From Auriscalpium vulgare (lineage: Eukaryota > Basidiomycota > Agaricomycetes > Russulales > Auriscalpiaceae): DNA of 64,000 bases. The notes under the pieces are model-generated. The model saw only the letters and a program-made list of their open reading frames with translations, was not told the origin of the DNA and searched no databases. The stretch is taken from the NCBI GenBank assembly GCA_019915015.1, contig JAHBBC010000037.1, positions 124,001 to 188,000 of the forward strand. Reading direction: 5' to 3'. Position 1 is the stretch's first letter. Every line of letters begins with the position of its first letter. The position numbers were made by a program, and so were the translations under genes. This document shows positions 1-13,023 of this stretch, piece by piece.

Positions 1-1439
1 ACTCGCGTTCTGACCGCTCAGCGTAGGAACTAGCGAGCCTATGTGAGACTCCCAGGTGAGCAGCATACACCTCGAGGAAGACCGCCGCTGACCTCAGGCT
101 CCTTCCCATTTCCAATCCCAAGCCCATCATCTTCGCCAATTCTTGCAAGGCCGCATCCTTCTTTAAGAGCGCCGGTTCGCGCTCTCTGTGTACACCATCG
201 CGCGCGGTGCATAGCTCGATGGTGAGTAGGCGGCGGTGGCGGCTCGCGGTCGTCATGCGTACGCTCTCGCCTTTGCGCATTTTTCTGATTGCAAGCTCCT
301 GCAGATCATATCAAAGTTGGCATGTACGGCACGTCCAACTGCGTCCTGTCCGACCGCCAGCAGGTGCACCGGTATGTATGCCTTCCCGAACGGCGGCCTG
401 TCCCCGACTCCCCCTAGCTCGGCAGCGCATGCCAGCGCCCCGCAGAGCATGAGCACCCTGCAGAGCACGAGTGGCCCGCTTCCTCGCCGTTGCGCTACGA
501 ACCAAGGCCTGCGAACACCCAGGCTGGCCCTGGTGATTCGTGAGCAGCGTTTGGTGAGTAATCCCCACCTCCACCTTCCGCGCAACGCTGAGGCAACGCG
601 CAGCGAGCGGACGCAGGCTCTTTGCGCACCCGCTGCTCAAGCACAGCCCCCGACTGGTTCTGCGCAGACAGGCTTGACGCCGCCACGGAGGTCCTTGCAC
701 CCGGACGTCTTCGAGCAGGGTGTCGGGCCAGGATCTTGAGCCGCGCGCGAGTGGACCGCAGGTATTATCATGCCGCCAGACAAGCCGCGGTCCTTCGGCG
801 CAGACGGGGTGACTGCTAGCGAGTGAGCATCCGGTGACCGGATCGACGCAGTCCGCGCGGTGGCCTTGTCCATTCCATGTACGAGCCTGAGCAGACCGGG
901 TGGGTTCCAAACCTGATTTCGCTCGGGAATCTTATAGCTGACTTCCTCCCCTGATATTCAATATTCAATAGTTGTGCGTGCAGAGTGTGCGAGACAAACA
1001 TTGCAAGGCCTGATTTCATCTACATAATCGTCGAGGGCACTGGGCACAGGCATCGCGATGACGTCGTTTGTTTGGTTCTATCAACACAGCAATGCGAGTG
1101 TCAACACGCCACTCGCTGCGTCGCCGGCTCGTCGCCGACTCGCAGGTCCTTCGTCTTCGCTCACTACGCACATCCCTGCAGGCAGCCTGCACTGTCCGTA
1201 GAGTCCAACGCCCGACTCCAAAGGTGCTGCTCAGCTGCATGGCATGCCTGAGGCGCCGGCTGATTCGGATGGTTCGGATGACTCGGACGGTTCGGACGAC
1301 TCGGACGATTAATTCAGTCACGCAATCGTATTTACTAGCCGCGCTACACCTTGTTACATACATAATAACGTCGATCTGAGTGCACTGCCATACAGCTTTA
1401 CAGGCCGTCAACTCAGGCCTTGCTGCCATGCAAGCCCGT
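1..1439. other. Gene-free stretch at window start
   Basis: I see no ORF with coherent splice structure or recognisable protein similarity. The longest open frames overlap on both strands, which is what GC-rich noncoding DNA gives. An imperfect TCGGA(C/T)-type run around 1263-1310 is the only simple-sequence feature. The right end leads into the left arm of the large inverted repeat. Confidence 0.5.
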
Positions 1440-2960
1440 CGGTGACCTCGACATCCTGATGCGAGTGCATGAGTACTTGCGAGACTCGAGGTAAACTTGC
1501 TCGCGACTTACGGCTCGAGCAGACTCCAGCGCGCACGTCACGAGGGCGCCTTTGCTGTCGACGTGACGGAAATCTTCTGCTGACCTTCGTGTGTACGAGG
1601 CGGGCTACAAATATTCGTGTGCCAAGGCCGGATGGTGGCATGCACTGCACCAGCTCGACTCGGACGCGGACGTGGGCATTTTCTGAAGAAGGCATGCGAC
1701 TGCCGCCGACCGCTCATGGGCGTGTTGATCTTGGCCGAGCTCCAGGAAGCGCACGAGCGGCCCCGTGCACTGCAGCTCAACCATGGGCATCTCCTCATTT
1801 ACAGCAGATGCCGCATCCGGAAAGACGAGTACGCGCAGAGGCTTCCAGGAGCGCAAGCTATGGGAGGTCGCATGATGTTACCCATCGCCCAGACCCGGCC
1901 TAGCCTCTATAGCCAAGACCTGCAAGAAACTTGGAGATGAGCCACGACATACACGATTGTCAGAGAAAATCTTACGAAAACCAGGCGACCACTTGCGCGC
2001 GGGACAGGCACGAGAGTTGTCATCGTTGCGTGCACGGCCGTCAATTTGCGCCTGATCCGCCTGCCTCCCACCGCCTCCTACACCGTAAACTTCGCAAGGG
2101 GCCCGCGCTGCCCAGATACTGATGGGGGGTGGGATGTCGCCGCAGTAGAGTCAGCGCGCCGAGGCGCCCGGGAATGAACCAAGCGACGTGCGTGCGTGTA
2201 CTGGGGATCAGAAAGGCACTTTGCAGCTGAGCAGAGTTCGGTTTCGCGTGTCGTCTACGGCAGGGCGACAATCACTCGAGAACTTAGTACGATGATTGAG
2301 CGCAGAGATAGTGCACGGCGCACCTTCAGACTAGAGCACGGCACTGACATCATGGCTGGATGTTGGTGAAAGCCTCAGCCACTTGAAACGCGCATAGAGC
2401 TAGTGGTGACTATGTGATCTACTGAAGAGCCGGTGAAAGAGAGCAATGAACCACTGGCGAGCATTGATGCAGGGGTGAAAACTCACCAACCCGAAGTTCG
2501 AAGATTCGTGCACTGGTCACCTCCGCGTCCTGTCCGTGATCCCTGACCCTGATTTGCGCGTTGTCGGAGGGACTCATGCCCTCAGCGTGACCAAGACGAC
2601 GTCGTTGATACCGTGTTTCGCCCGCGGTGGCCAAGCTCTCGCTCCTAGGTATGTAACCAAGCTGTGTGGAGCGCTGAAGCGATTCCTGTCCATGTTTGCA
2701 TGTTTAAAGCGAGAACGAGGCGAGAAACTGAGGGTGGGCATCGGAGAGGGAGCAGGAAGATGATTGCGGCTGCACAGTACAAAATCAAGATGAGAAGGCA
2801 GAGAGACGGCGTAGAGGCAAGGCGCACCTTGACCCAGCGGCCAGCGAGTCACTACCACATACTCTCTGTCCAACAGATATCAAGCGCAGATAGGACTCAT
2901 CTGATGTCCACGGTGGTCGATACCAGGATGCTTCGGTCGGTACAGACGAAAGGGCGCAAC
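1440..2960 (+). repeat. Left arm of a large diverged inverted repeat
   Basis: Segments of this arm reappear in reverse complement and in mirrored order in the right arm near 8890-10760. Matched blocks by eye are 1450-1600 with 10568-10720, 1617-1870 with 9950-10260, 2420-2560 with 9250-9380, and 2850-2960 with 8890-9010. Individual blocks look roughly 75-85% alike with small indels. No intact transposase or reverse transcriptase is visible in the arm, so this could be decayed mobile-element sequence or an old segmental inversion-duplication. Arm ends are approximate. Confidence 0.7.
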
Positions 2961-3144
2961 GGCCCGGGTGCCGCGCGCAAGTGGGAATCGGATCCCCGGG
3001 CCGCCGCCGGCGCATGGTACACGCCGCGAGGTCGCCCGGCGCTGTTCTGTACACGTACAGTGCTGCCTTGCATGTTTCGCGACGCTGAAGGATGCAGACC
3101 GATACTCTTTCTTGCCTGGTCAGTTTCTCAGGAAAGAACGCAAG

Positions 3145-6100
3145 ATGGTGCGGCCTCGCCCCGCTGGTCCTGCTGTGATTCATCACCCGCTGTCGTCTTT
3201 GAGCCTGCCATCTCGCTGTGCCGAGCTCATCTCGCAGCTTACGGTAAGACCCATCGTTCCTTTGCGCGGATATTTTGACAGCGAAGCCCTCATCCAGGCC
3301 ATCCCGACTCCTGATGAACGTCTCAAGCAACGTCTGTCTGCTGTAGAGTCCGCAGTCACCTTGATGCAGAAGCGAGCAGACATGGAAACACGCTGTCAGT
3401 GTGACCTGGGACCGAAGACATCCCTCCTCTGCAACCTTGTGAGATCTTGCTTGATAGGAAGTCCCATCGGTATCAGGTAAGTATCCTTTATTCTAGTCTT
3501 CTGCTGTTTGAATTTCCACTTACTGTCATTATAGGGAGTATATTCGGATCGTACGGCCGCGACAGCCTGACCCTGCGGTTAACCCGCTGACAGAATCTCC
3601 GCCCGATTTCATTGAAGTTGCCCTGCTTGCCTACGTACAATTGGATTCAGCAAAACAAGCACCTGGACCAACCAGGACAGTGACAACGAGCTCTGTCCCG
3701 GGCAGTCCCCCAAACGATCTGCCGGACGATCCCCGTATAGATGTTGGCGCATCGGAACCACGGTCAGAGTCTACAGATGGGTCTTCATTGAATGAGTCGC
3801 TACTTGCTGGCCCAGAATTTTCTAAATTCCTGGTTGCTGGCTCCACCAGCGAAACGAATACTGCCTCCGTGCTAGTCATGACAGGGGAGCCCAACATATA
3901 CAGCGCAATTGCAAGCATCCTGTATCATCGAATATCTTTGGGCTTCGATGGTCCTGTTCTTGGCCTCAGCTACTCTAGCGATGGACGTCGGCTTCACCTC
4001 ATCTTTGCATGGTTACTAGGGAAGAGCGACGGGAAATTGGTATGTGCGCTTCAACTTGTCCTGCTGGTCTATCGAACTTACTAACTCATACTGAAGGGTC
4101 CGATACACGTCGCTCATGACGCCTTTGATGTTTCAAAAGGACAAGGAGTTTTCGACGCCACCGACTTGCATTCCTGCATCGCCCTCTTGCATTTTCTGTC
4201 CTCAGCGCACAAGCGACTCATAAAACTTCCGAAGAGGTCATCACCTGGAAGGATCTTGTGGAGAGCTGATCAGGTGCCCTCACCTGCATCGGGCGGAATT
4301 GGGTCCAAGACGAAACGCATCGAGAACTGGATCTTTGAAGTCTCAGAGGCGTCAGCTCGTTTTCTCGTATAGATGATACATACCTCGATTTTTACCCGTC
4401 TAATCAGGATCCGCACCCGCGATCCGGCGGGCGTGGTGTCAGCGGCTCTGCCCTGCGAAGAATTTATCGCCGATGACACGTTGGCAGAGCGGTACGTGAC
4501 ACCGAATTTTCCTGCGAAGCGTGTCAAACGATCCCGCACTTACAGCCCGCCATCCACTCCATCGGGCGACTCGCACACGTCTTTTTATGAGCCTCTTTCT
4601 CGCATGTCTTTTGAAGTGTATGATTCATCACTCAATCGCTTCAATGATAGTTTGCATGCTAAGCGCTGTTGCCAGATTTGCAAGGGGCCACGAAAAAACT
4701 GCAAGCTATTGGCTGTACGATCGTGGATGTGTCCAAGACACAAGATTGCCTCATTTTAGAGACAACTACGAAGCGCTGCTCAATCACAAATTGATGCAAC
4801 CAAGAGACATAGAGCAGTTCGCGAAGAGCATACCCGTCTTCAAATCATATGACGACGCCACACGGTTCCGCTGGCCAAGCGAGCTGAACAGCAAGGTGCC
4901 CTGCTTTAGATCGAGGTTTTGCACGAGTCACTGAAATATTTTAAGGCGGCGGGGCTCCCAGCCGTTCCACCACACCTAAACAAATTACGCAACAACTTCT
5001 CGCTGGCTGTTGACAATCATCTGGTGCACGAGCTCGGCCACGTTGGACAGGTCGAAGGCCTGAAAACAATCAAGGAACATTTCGTTGATCTCCTGTGCGT
5101 TCGTCTACGAACAGAATTTAGGGGAGGAGAAATTCGCTCCCAATTCGACGCACTTCACGACTCCATTTTCGGAGAGGTGTTGGGCTCGAACGATGTCGTT
5201 ATCCTGCCAATGTGAGCACCATCGCCTTTCTTCTCGACCGAGCTAATGGCATTGTCGTCTCATAGCCTTCATCCCACGTTGAGGCTACCTCGCAATGACC
5301 AGGCCGATCGCCGCCTACGTCCAATCTTGGGTACAACACTTCAATTCCAGATGTCGATGGAAGGAAACACACAGTCACACCGGCTTCTCTTCTGTCGCGA
5401 TATCTTGGAGGATCTCATCTCCAATGGGAGAGAGACAAATCAAAAGCTCAGCAGGGAGGCAAAAGCGAGTGCGTGGTTCGCAGGTAATCACGACACTTGG
5501 ATTTCTGCGGACTTTGCGGGAGCGGAACGTCGGCGGACGCAGGATCCTGAGGTTGGCAAGTGCGACTCGCTTTGCGTCGTCAAGCTAGGGGGTGTCATTC
5601 CGGCCAGTCTGCAAGCAGAGTTCAATGAAATCAACCTCGTTATGTTTCCTGATACGCACGAGAAAGGTACGCCATCGTCTTTGGTCTCCTCTTTATGCGA
5701 CTGGAACAGGCCACACAGACGATTCCGGGGATTGCAAGCCACCGCTCTCAGAAGCTCTTCTTCTCCCGTTGCTAGTTTCTCAGTACCGCAGAAACGACCT
5801 CATCCCGAGCTATGATTTTACTCCGAGGAAGCTCCGTATGCTCCTCACTGCGGCCGTCAAGTTCCTCGTCGCTCTCGATGTGTGGAACTTTCCTGTATTC
5901 GGTTTGATCACTACAGGAGCCGTGGGCATCGTCGTCGCTGCGTGGGCGGAGCCCGGTGGTGAAGACTGGAACGTGAGATTAATTTATATATTCATCCCTG
6001 GCCTCGATGTTGATGCCGGTAAAAAGCTATGTCCTCCGGTCGTCCGGATCCTTGAACGCAGCTGCTGCCTGTTCGACTTGGCAACGCCCCTCGGAGCATT

Positions 6101-6266
6101 CCACTACACCACATTCCTTTCATGGCTTCAAGACGTCCACGCCAAAGCACTTGTCGAGGCATTCGATGATGCAAAGCGTGCAAGTTTTTTGAAGAGGCTG
6201 GAAAGTGGGGACGAGAGCATCAAATGGGCGATGGCGCCCCACGCGTGGGAGGCATCGAGCACTTAA
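3145..6266 (+). pseudogene. Decayed multi-exon gene of a basidiomycete orphan family
   Basis: Successive plus-strand blocks read as one long protein of a family I recognise from Agaricomycete genomes as uncharacterised. A start at 3145 is followed by a good intron (donor after 3478, acceptor before 3536) and a second one after 4039. Later blocks include one around 4740 (YDRGCVQDTRLPH), one around 4990-5210 (NHLVHELGHV and FRGGEIRSQFDALH), and one around 5770-5960 (LLVSQYRRNDLIPSYDF, FPVFGLITTG). The frame breaks near 4907: ATC GAG GTT resumes out of phase with no room for an intron. It breaks again near 5280 (TGA after CCA CGT) and near 5345. Two or more frameshifts point to a pseudogene rather than a functional copy. 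It sits between the arms of the inverted repeat. Function of the family is unknown to me. Confidence 0.65.
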
Positions 6267-7768
6267 ATAATATCGATATGAGCAACATGTACACAGGACC
6301 GCAGCGTTATCGGACATTCAACTGTCATATGTAAACTACCACCTGCTTGGCAGACGAGCAAAGAGGGCGTGAATTTTCCGACCGCACGTTGCTCGATGCC
6401 ATTGCCGCAAGGCAAGTTTGTCACATGGGCCATAGCGCAGGACAGTACACCATCCATCGTGCCTCGTTTCGAGAGCGGGAGCCCTTGAGCTCTGGGCCAA
6501 AAACACGGTGCCCCGATGCATGGCGACCAGAACCTCCGCCAGCATTGGCGAGATGGCTTTGGGCCTCGTTTGGTCACCAGATATGATATGAGTGAGCTAA
6601 CCGCGCCGTGAGTCGGACGTGCCGATGGCAGCAATTGGCTGCGCGTGGAGGTACGATCGGACGCCGCCGAGCACTCGCTCTGCGCAACGCTCGGCCGCGC
6701 TGCGGGATTCCTGCCAACGCCGTGAGCTCCAGTGGGGACTCCAAAAATCGGTGAGCCTTCGGCATGTCGGACAGGCTTGCTGCTGTGCCATGCAGAGATC
6801 GCGCGCTTACCACGCGCTGGGGTTGTTGGATGATGGCTGCCTTTGTTATCTGGGGCCATCGGAATGAGCTACCTCACACAAACAAATGCAGCAAATACAA
6901 TCAGCGAGTCATGATATCAGGATGGACATTGGACACACCTTGGGATCAAGGTAGCCTGGCCGCGACCGCGCATGTATTCATCTTGGGCCGTGCGCGTCCA
7001 GCGGGAACAGTACACCACACGCGGCAGTAATGTGGACGCGGCGCGGTTGGCTCGGACGGACTGGCCCCGGAACATGTGTACTTAGTGGTGGTTGTCTTGA
7101 AACTAGCCGAACGTCGGGCGGTTAGGACGATGACCGCGTCTTGGGATCCAAGTAACTTGGCTGCAGCCCAGGCCGCACGCGCCCAAGCGGTCGGTCTTGC
7201 GATGCGGGCGAAACTCGGATGGGAGGAGATATCACCCCTAAGTCAGCTACGCGCATACTTCTAGATAGTCGGTGGATATGCGCACCTTGCAGGGGCATGC
7301 CGACTGCGCTCCCCAACTTCGAGTGGTCGGCTCGCTGTACGAGCGCTCTCATCCGCCTTCCGCCCTGACACTCCCAACAGCCCTCGTCCTCTTCTCCAAG
7401 TTGCTTCGAGAGAGCTTGAAGGTCGGCAGGCCGTGAGCGCGCAGAAGAGAGCGGCGGTAAGAATTGACTTACACTGGTGCTGATCGTCGGAGACGGCTAT
7501 GTAGAGGTCGGACGTGCCGGTGTGCCGTGAGCATGTGGATACGGAGCGACTTTCAGACGCAATTGCGGAGAGCGGGCGGCCAGCCTGGCGCTGCGCATGC
7601 TGCAATAATGGCCTGCAAGAGCATGGATGCGATAGTGAAGGCGATCCGGCCATCCCATAAGCGAGCAAGTGCCGCGCGACGCCAGCCACCCCAGACGGGG
7701 TACCTGCACTGAATGCAGTGGGTAACTACATGCAGCCTGTGGTGATGGCAGCAAGTGAAGACGTGTAA
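6267..7768. other. No recognisable gene
   Basis: Short overlapping ORFs occur on both strands with no consistent splice chain and no recognised motif. I see nothing to annotate between the decayed gene and the 61-bp hairpin. Confidence 0.45.
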
Positions 7769-7829
7769 GCGCTGGGGTAGACGCCCTGTGATATCGACAG
7801 TCGATATCACAAGGCGTCTACCCCAGCGC
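7769..7829. repeat. 61-bp near-perfect inverted repeat (hairpin)
   Basis: Two 30-nt arms, 7769-7798 and 7800-7829, are reverse complements with one mismatch (C against A, so no pair, near the middle) and a single unpaired A at 7799. The arm begins GCGCTGGGGTAGACG. The element could extrude as a cruciform or form a long RNA hairpin. It is flanked by TAA on the left and CTAA on the right, so a very small miniature inverted-repeat element is possible. It lies between the arms of the larger inverted repeat but is not part of either. Confidence 0.9.
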
Positions 7830-8889
7830 CTAACCGTCAACTGAGCACCGGACGCGGCCAGACGACACCTCCTCCCTGGACCTAGACAGATCGACTATCA
7901 TCTGTCAAAGTCAGCTACGGAGACTACCTGGACCCTCCCCTCGCTCAAAGTCAAACACGCCGCGCACAGATAACTTGACACCCCACGACTACGCAATTAC
8001 TCTTCCCGCGCCCATGACTCCACCAACCGGCGACAAGACCTCGCTACCTGCGCCCGGCGACAGCACGGGCGACCACGGCAACGACGCCCAGCTGCCTGCA
8101 CCGCAGCACGACGTCCCCATGGCGCGTACTCCCCGCATACACTGACCAGCCCACACGCACTCAACACTGCACGATGCATGACACATCCCTTCTGAAGACT
8201 CTGTCCAAACGCGCTCCCCGATCATGTCCAAGAACAAACGAACGCATATACTTACTCCTCTTCCCCGGCCTAGGACTGTGCTGCGGTGCGGTCCTTTGAA
8301 ATTGCAGTCGTCTTCTTCCTGGACGCGACGCCCACGACTACAAACTCCCAGCACCAACGCCCGCCACTCATACTTTCCCCAAACAAACCCTCCTCCACCC
8401 ACGGCTCCGCCCTCACGCCAACGTCCGGCCAAGAGCCCGCACTGGCACGCCCACGCGCACAGAAAACCCACCGCGCAACAGGCTCGTCTTGCAGTGCGTC
8501 TGAAATCACGGCGTCTTCGTGCTGGGTGCGCTGACTTCTCGGGCTCCCCGCTAGGCTGGCAGTTGCCGGCTTGACATCGCCATTCCACGAAACGAGCTGT
8601 GGGTGCGCAGAGTACGAACGCTCTGCGGTGTTATGCATGTTATGGCCGAACAGACTACATGCGTTGTCAAGGGCGAATTTTGGAGCCAGCAGAGGGCCGA
8701 AGGCGGAGGCGCGCAGAGAAATGAGGACACTAGCGCGCCCTTGGTGAGTTTCAGCACCTTGTTGCTCAGACAATCACCCAGATATCTAAATTTCCCCACA
8801 AGATCCCTGTCAACTCGGTGCCGCTGGACACGACTACAGAAGCCCAGGGTGAGGCTTCTCAAACCGCGTGTTCCCACTGCGCTCACCGT
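7830..8889. other. No confident gene; Pro/Thr/Ser-rich open frames
   Basis: A plus-strand frame starting at about 8013 encodes a short acidic Pro/Asp-rich stretch, and 8224-8574 is open in two frames on plus and one on minus. None shows a convincing intron chain or known motif. I treat these as compositional ORFs. Confidence 0.4.
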
Positions 8890-10760
8890 CGAGCTCCTTC
8901 ATCTGTGCCGACCCGAAGCATCCTGGTATCAAACACCCGCTAGTGAAGCGATAGTGGACTACAGATGCGTCCCGATGAAGCTTTGATATCCGTTGGACAG
9001 AGGGTAGTGTGCAGGCTGGGTCAAGGTGCGCGGCGGCCTGCCTGCGGAGAGTCGTCTCTGACTTCTCATTTTGTAGCTGATCTTCCTGCTCCTCCAACGC
9101 CGAACATCTCATGCCCCAGTTTGTCAACCCTTGCTCGCTTCATGCCTTCCCAAGGACCGATCGGTCAGGCGCGAGAACTTCGCCGTGTCATCGACGACGT
9201 TGCTTCGGTCACACAAGGGCATGAGGTCCTCCGTCACCGGCAACGCGCAAATCAAGGCCAGGTAAACGGCATAGGATGCGGAGGTCACAAGCGCACGCAT
9301 TTTCGAACTTCGGGTCGGTGAGTTTTCCCTTGTCAATGGCTCGCCAGTGGTCCAATCTCCTCTTTCACCTGCTCTAGATCACACCAGCTTTTTGCGCATC
9401 CCAAGTGGCCGAGGCTCTCCACCCGAAATACGGCCGCAGCAGTACTGGACTTCAGGTCGCAGGTCACAAGGTGCGCCGTGTACTATCTCTACACCCAAAT
9501 CATTGTACTGACTGGTCGATCAGATGTTCCCTGCTGCACAGACGACACGCAAGAACCAAACCCTGCTCAGTTCGGACCTGTAACACGCTTTCCTGATCCC
9601 TGATCACCAGTACTCGGGCCTACGTCCGTTGCTTCATTCCCTGGCATCTCCGCCGATACCGCTGCGACGTTCCTTCTGTGATTTAGTGCCCTGTAAAGGT
9701 CTTAATGGGGCTTTGCTAGCCAACGAACACGGAGCATTCGCGGACAGGTGGCCGCTTGCGGATTTCCCATATTCGAGGAGGCGGTGGAAGAAAACGGAGA
9801 TCATTGGAAAACTGGGTAGCAGGCGGAGCACGCGGCTGTGCAGGCAGGGATGGTACGACTCTCGTGCTTGCCCAGTATGTCGTGGTTCATCTCTAGTTCC
9901 TTATAGGTGTGTGCTGTGGTTAGATCCGGGTACCGTCATGCAGACCACCAATCCTCGCAAACCATGCGCTCCTGGAAGCCTCGGCGCATACACGGATACC
10001 CGTGCGTGCCTATCCTCGCTACCACCTTCTATTCCTCACCGACCCTTTGCCAGCAATGTCTGCGACGTGCGCATGGTCTGTTCCAGCCAGGAGATGCCCG
10101 TGGTCGAGCTGCAGCGCGCCGCGCGCTTGTCCGCCTCCTGGAGTTTGTCCGAGATCTGCGTCACCATGAGCAGTCGGCGGCAGCCACATGCCCCCTCCGG
10201 GGACCGCCAAAGTGCGCGTCTGAGTCGAGCTGGTGCGCACGCGCGCAGGACTGCAACCCGTGGCACGGACGTAGCCCGCATGGAGGCGCCTCCTCGTTAC
10301 CTTGCCAACCTATACGACACGTTGTCTCTGACCATGTCGTCAAGCGCGCCAGTCGCACCAGCGGTGAACTTAGTCGCCGAGCCATCGACTATTCCTGGGT
10401 ACAGCAACTCGAAGCTGTCCACCCGATTATCGGTCGTCTGTCCTGAACCCCCCGTCCGCGGCGAGTGGTCGTTGCTCATCTCGCTAGTCTGCATATTCCT
10501 GCAGGGTTGGTCACTCTTTGCGCTCGCTGTCATGTCGTGTTTGAATGATTCGCAGATCGGCCCATGACGTACACGAAAGTCGACAGAAGATTTCCGTCAC
10601 GGCGACGGCAAAGGCGCCCTTTGACGTGCGCGCTGAGCCTGCTCGAGCCGTAAGTCGCGAGAAAGTTTTCCTCGAGTCTCGCAAGTACTGATGCCCTCGT
10701 GTCGGGATGTCGAGAAGTGACGTCACCGACAAGCGATTCTGCCTCGCTGTGGCTGTGTCA
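8890..10760 (-). repeat. Right arm of the large diverged inverted repeat
   Basis: This is the mirrored counterpart of 1440-2960. The clearest shared blocks are the segment with GCTTACGG/CTCGAGCAG-type sequence at 10600-10680, the ATGCGCTCCTGGAAGCC block at 9964, and the TTCGAACTTCGGGT block at 9302. The right arm is somewhat longer than the left, suggesting insertions or deletions since duplication. Open frames inside (for example 9629-10567) have no protein similarity I recognise and should not be read as genes. Confidence 0.7.
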
Positions 10761-11758
10761 GGCACAGTCAACATTTGCATGTGCTACAATTAAACGAGAA
10801 CACGCAGAGAAGACGCAGGTCACGCGCACGCGAACAGAGCTTGGGCCGCCCTGGACATGCGATTGAGTCGGACAACACGCGAGGAAGCCTGAACGTCGCT
10901 TCAGCGCTATTAGGAGATACAGCTTTCGATCGGCCATTGCCAAATCGGCAGACACGGACGCGTTAGCTGCTTTTTCCCCAATTGCCTCCCACCACCATCA
11001 CATTGCTATCCCAGGACTCGATCGCGGCTTCGGACGCAGGGTCGTTTACTCCGCTCGCTCGCCCCGAACATCTATGCTCCTATCAGAAAGAAGCGGACCC
11101 GTGCTGCAGAGATATAACCTCGCGTTCTTTCCGAAGAACGGTAAAATGCTGGGTGGCCGAGGCGCGACTATACCTATCGCGGACCATTCGAATTTGCTTC
11201 CAGGGCCAAACGGGGGCGGCAGGCCCAGGGCGCAACATGCAATATTGTGTCGCTAGGAGAGTCGCTAGGGCACAAATACAACCTGCCGATGTCAATCCGA
11301 TGTCCCAGTGCGGACAACTCGCTTCAACCCGCCCCCAAGCGGCCCCAGGCCCGCGAATCATCGTACCGGAGGCCTACCCCCTCTAATGAGCGCCCAGTCG
11401 ACGTCTTGCCTGCGTAGCTCTAAGCAAGAGCCCGAACGGCCGAGGATATCATTATGTCTGGGTCCAACTCGACGGTCGGGCGTGGACAGGCGCGGGCGGA
11501 GGATATTTTGTTGAGGCGGCGGAGGCAGACCACGGCGTGTCCGGGAAAGAGGCTCGTCGTCGTGTAGAACTTGGTTGTAGAAACCTCCGTTCCCGACAAG
11601 CGGTCATCAGACTCGCCAAATGCGCCAAATGAGTCTGACCCTCGTAGTACACGCACTTCATAAACCGCCGCCCTCCCCCCCCTTCCACCCTTCATCCCCA
11701 TCACTCTCTCTCTCTCTCTAGCCGCGTAGCGTCGCCTTCCTCGTCGACTACCACCCGC
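10761..11758. other. No recognisable gene upstream of the rhodopsin-domain gene
   Basis: Only short frames are present. A pyrimidine-rich (CT)n tract at about 11701-11719 lies roughly 40 nt before the start codon of the next gene, a common setting for fungal transcription starts. Confidence 0.4.
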
Positions 11759-13023
11759 ATGGGCATCAACATCCACACCGCCGCAGGGCAGATTGAGGGT
11801 GCGTCGGCGACGCGCCCACTGACCTTCCTGCACCATCTCACATCGCGTCTACAGTCACCATCGCTGTCGTCGGCCCCATCGCGCTTTGCATGACCATCGC
11901 GCGCCTTTGGATTCGCCGCGATCGCTACTGGTGGGATGACGCCTGGGCTTTTTTCTCTCTTCTCAGGTGTGTCTATATCCATTCCATCCATCATACAGCC
12001 ATCTGACCTCCTCCAGCCTTTTCGTTCAGACTACAGGCGTAATCATCCACATTCACGATCCTTGTACGCTCTCGCCTTCTGCCGCTGTGGGTTTTAGCCT
12101 AATCGTCCCACAGCGAAGGTCCCGAAGCACGAACGCGTCACGGCGTACTACCTAATGGCAATGTCCTTCTACACCGTCATCTGGTCCGCGCGCACCTCCA
12201 TCCTCTTCTCCATAATTCGTATCGACCCCGACCCGCGCGCCCGCCGTGTTCTGCGCTGGGTCGCGGCCGCCTTCATCGGCGCCATTGGCTTCTTCATCGC
12301 GCAAATCCTTTGGGTTTGCGAGCCGGAGCCCAAGTGGAAGGACCTCCCGAGCCCGCAGTGCCATCTCACTAAGCAAGTCGCGATTTGCCAGCTCGTCTGT
12401 GAGTGCATAGCATACTGCGTGCGCGTCTGGGACGGGCTTCTAACGCATTACATGCACAGCGGACATTATCGCCGACTCGCTGCTCATCGCCCTGCCGCTC
12501 CGGCTCATCCACGGCATGCGGGACACGCGCCTGCGTAGGCGTATCATGTTCATCTTCTCCACCAGTAGTACGTACCGCGTCTGTTTTTTCTCTCCTACAC
12601 TGACGCACCAACGCTCGGCCAGTCGTCACAACCGTCGTGTCCCTCGTGCACGCGATCTACATCATCCGCTTGGGCGGCAAGAACGTGCTCATCACCGCGC
12701 TCGTCGAGCTGTCCATGTCGCTCACTGTCGCGAACGTGCCCGTCGTCGTGACCGCGCTCACGCGCGCCGTCGAGCGCGACTCGAGCGCCGCCGCCGCCTC
12801 GGAGGACCCCGACCGTGGCCCGCGCTGGACGACGATGCAGTTCGGCCGTGTCAAGGGCCAATACAGCGCCGGCGCCGGCATCGGTTGCGGGTCGGCGGGC
12901 GCGGGCAACGCGCATCCCAGCACGCACGGCACCATCATGCTCACCACGCTGCACGACTCGGACTCGGCGTCGCAGCTCGACGGGAAGCACTCGGGCATGG
13001 GCAAAATCATCACGCCCTTCTGA
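11759..13023 (+). CDS. Rhodopsin-domain integral membrane protein (Pth11-like fold)
   Basis: Six exons join in phase: 11759-11798, 11855-11966, 12017-12063, 12114-12398, 12460-12567 and 12623-13023. They encode 330 aa. The N-terminus is short. The first helix is near residues 14-32, followed by WWDDAWAFF. That residue pattern, the RARTSILFSI-type helix, the extracellular Cys pair around CEPEP and SPQC, and the LIALPLRLIHG helix are typical of the fungal rhodopsin-like (Pth11-related) membrane family. The tail after the last helix is hydrophilic and rich in Asp and Gly. The role is probably plasma-membrane sensing, inferred only from family membership; ligand and signalling partner are unknown. 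The neighbours give no pathway hint. Splice phases close perfectly to the stop, so the gene looks intact. Confidence 0.85.
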
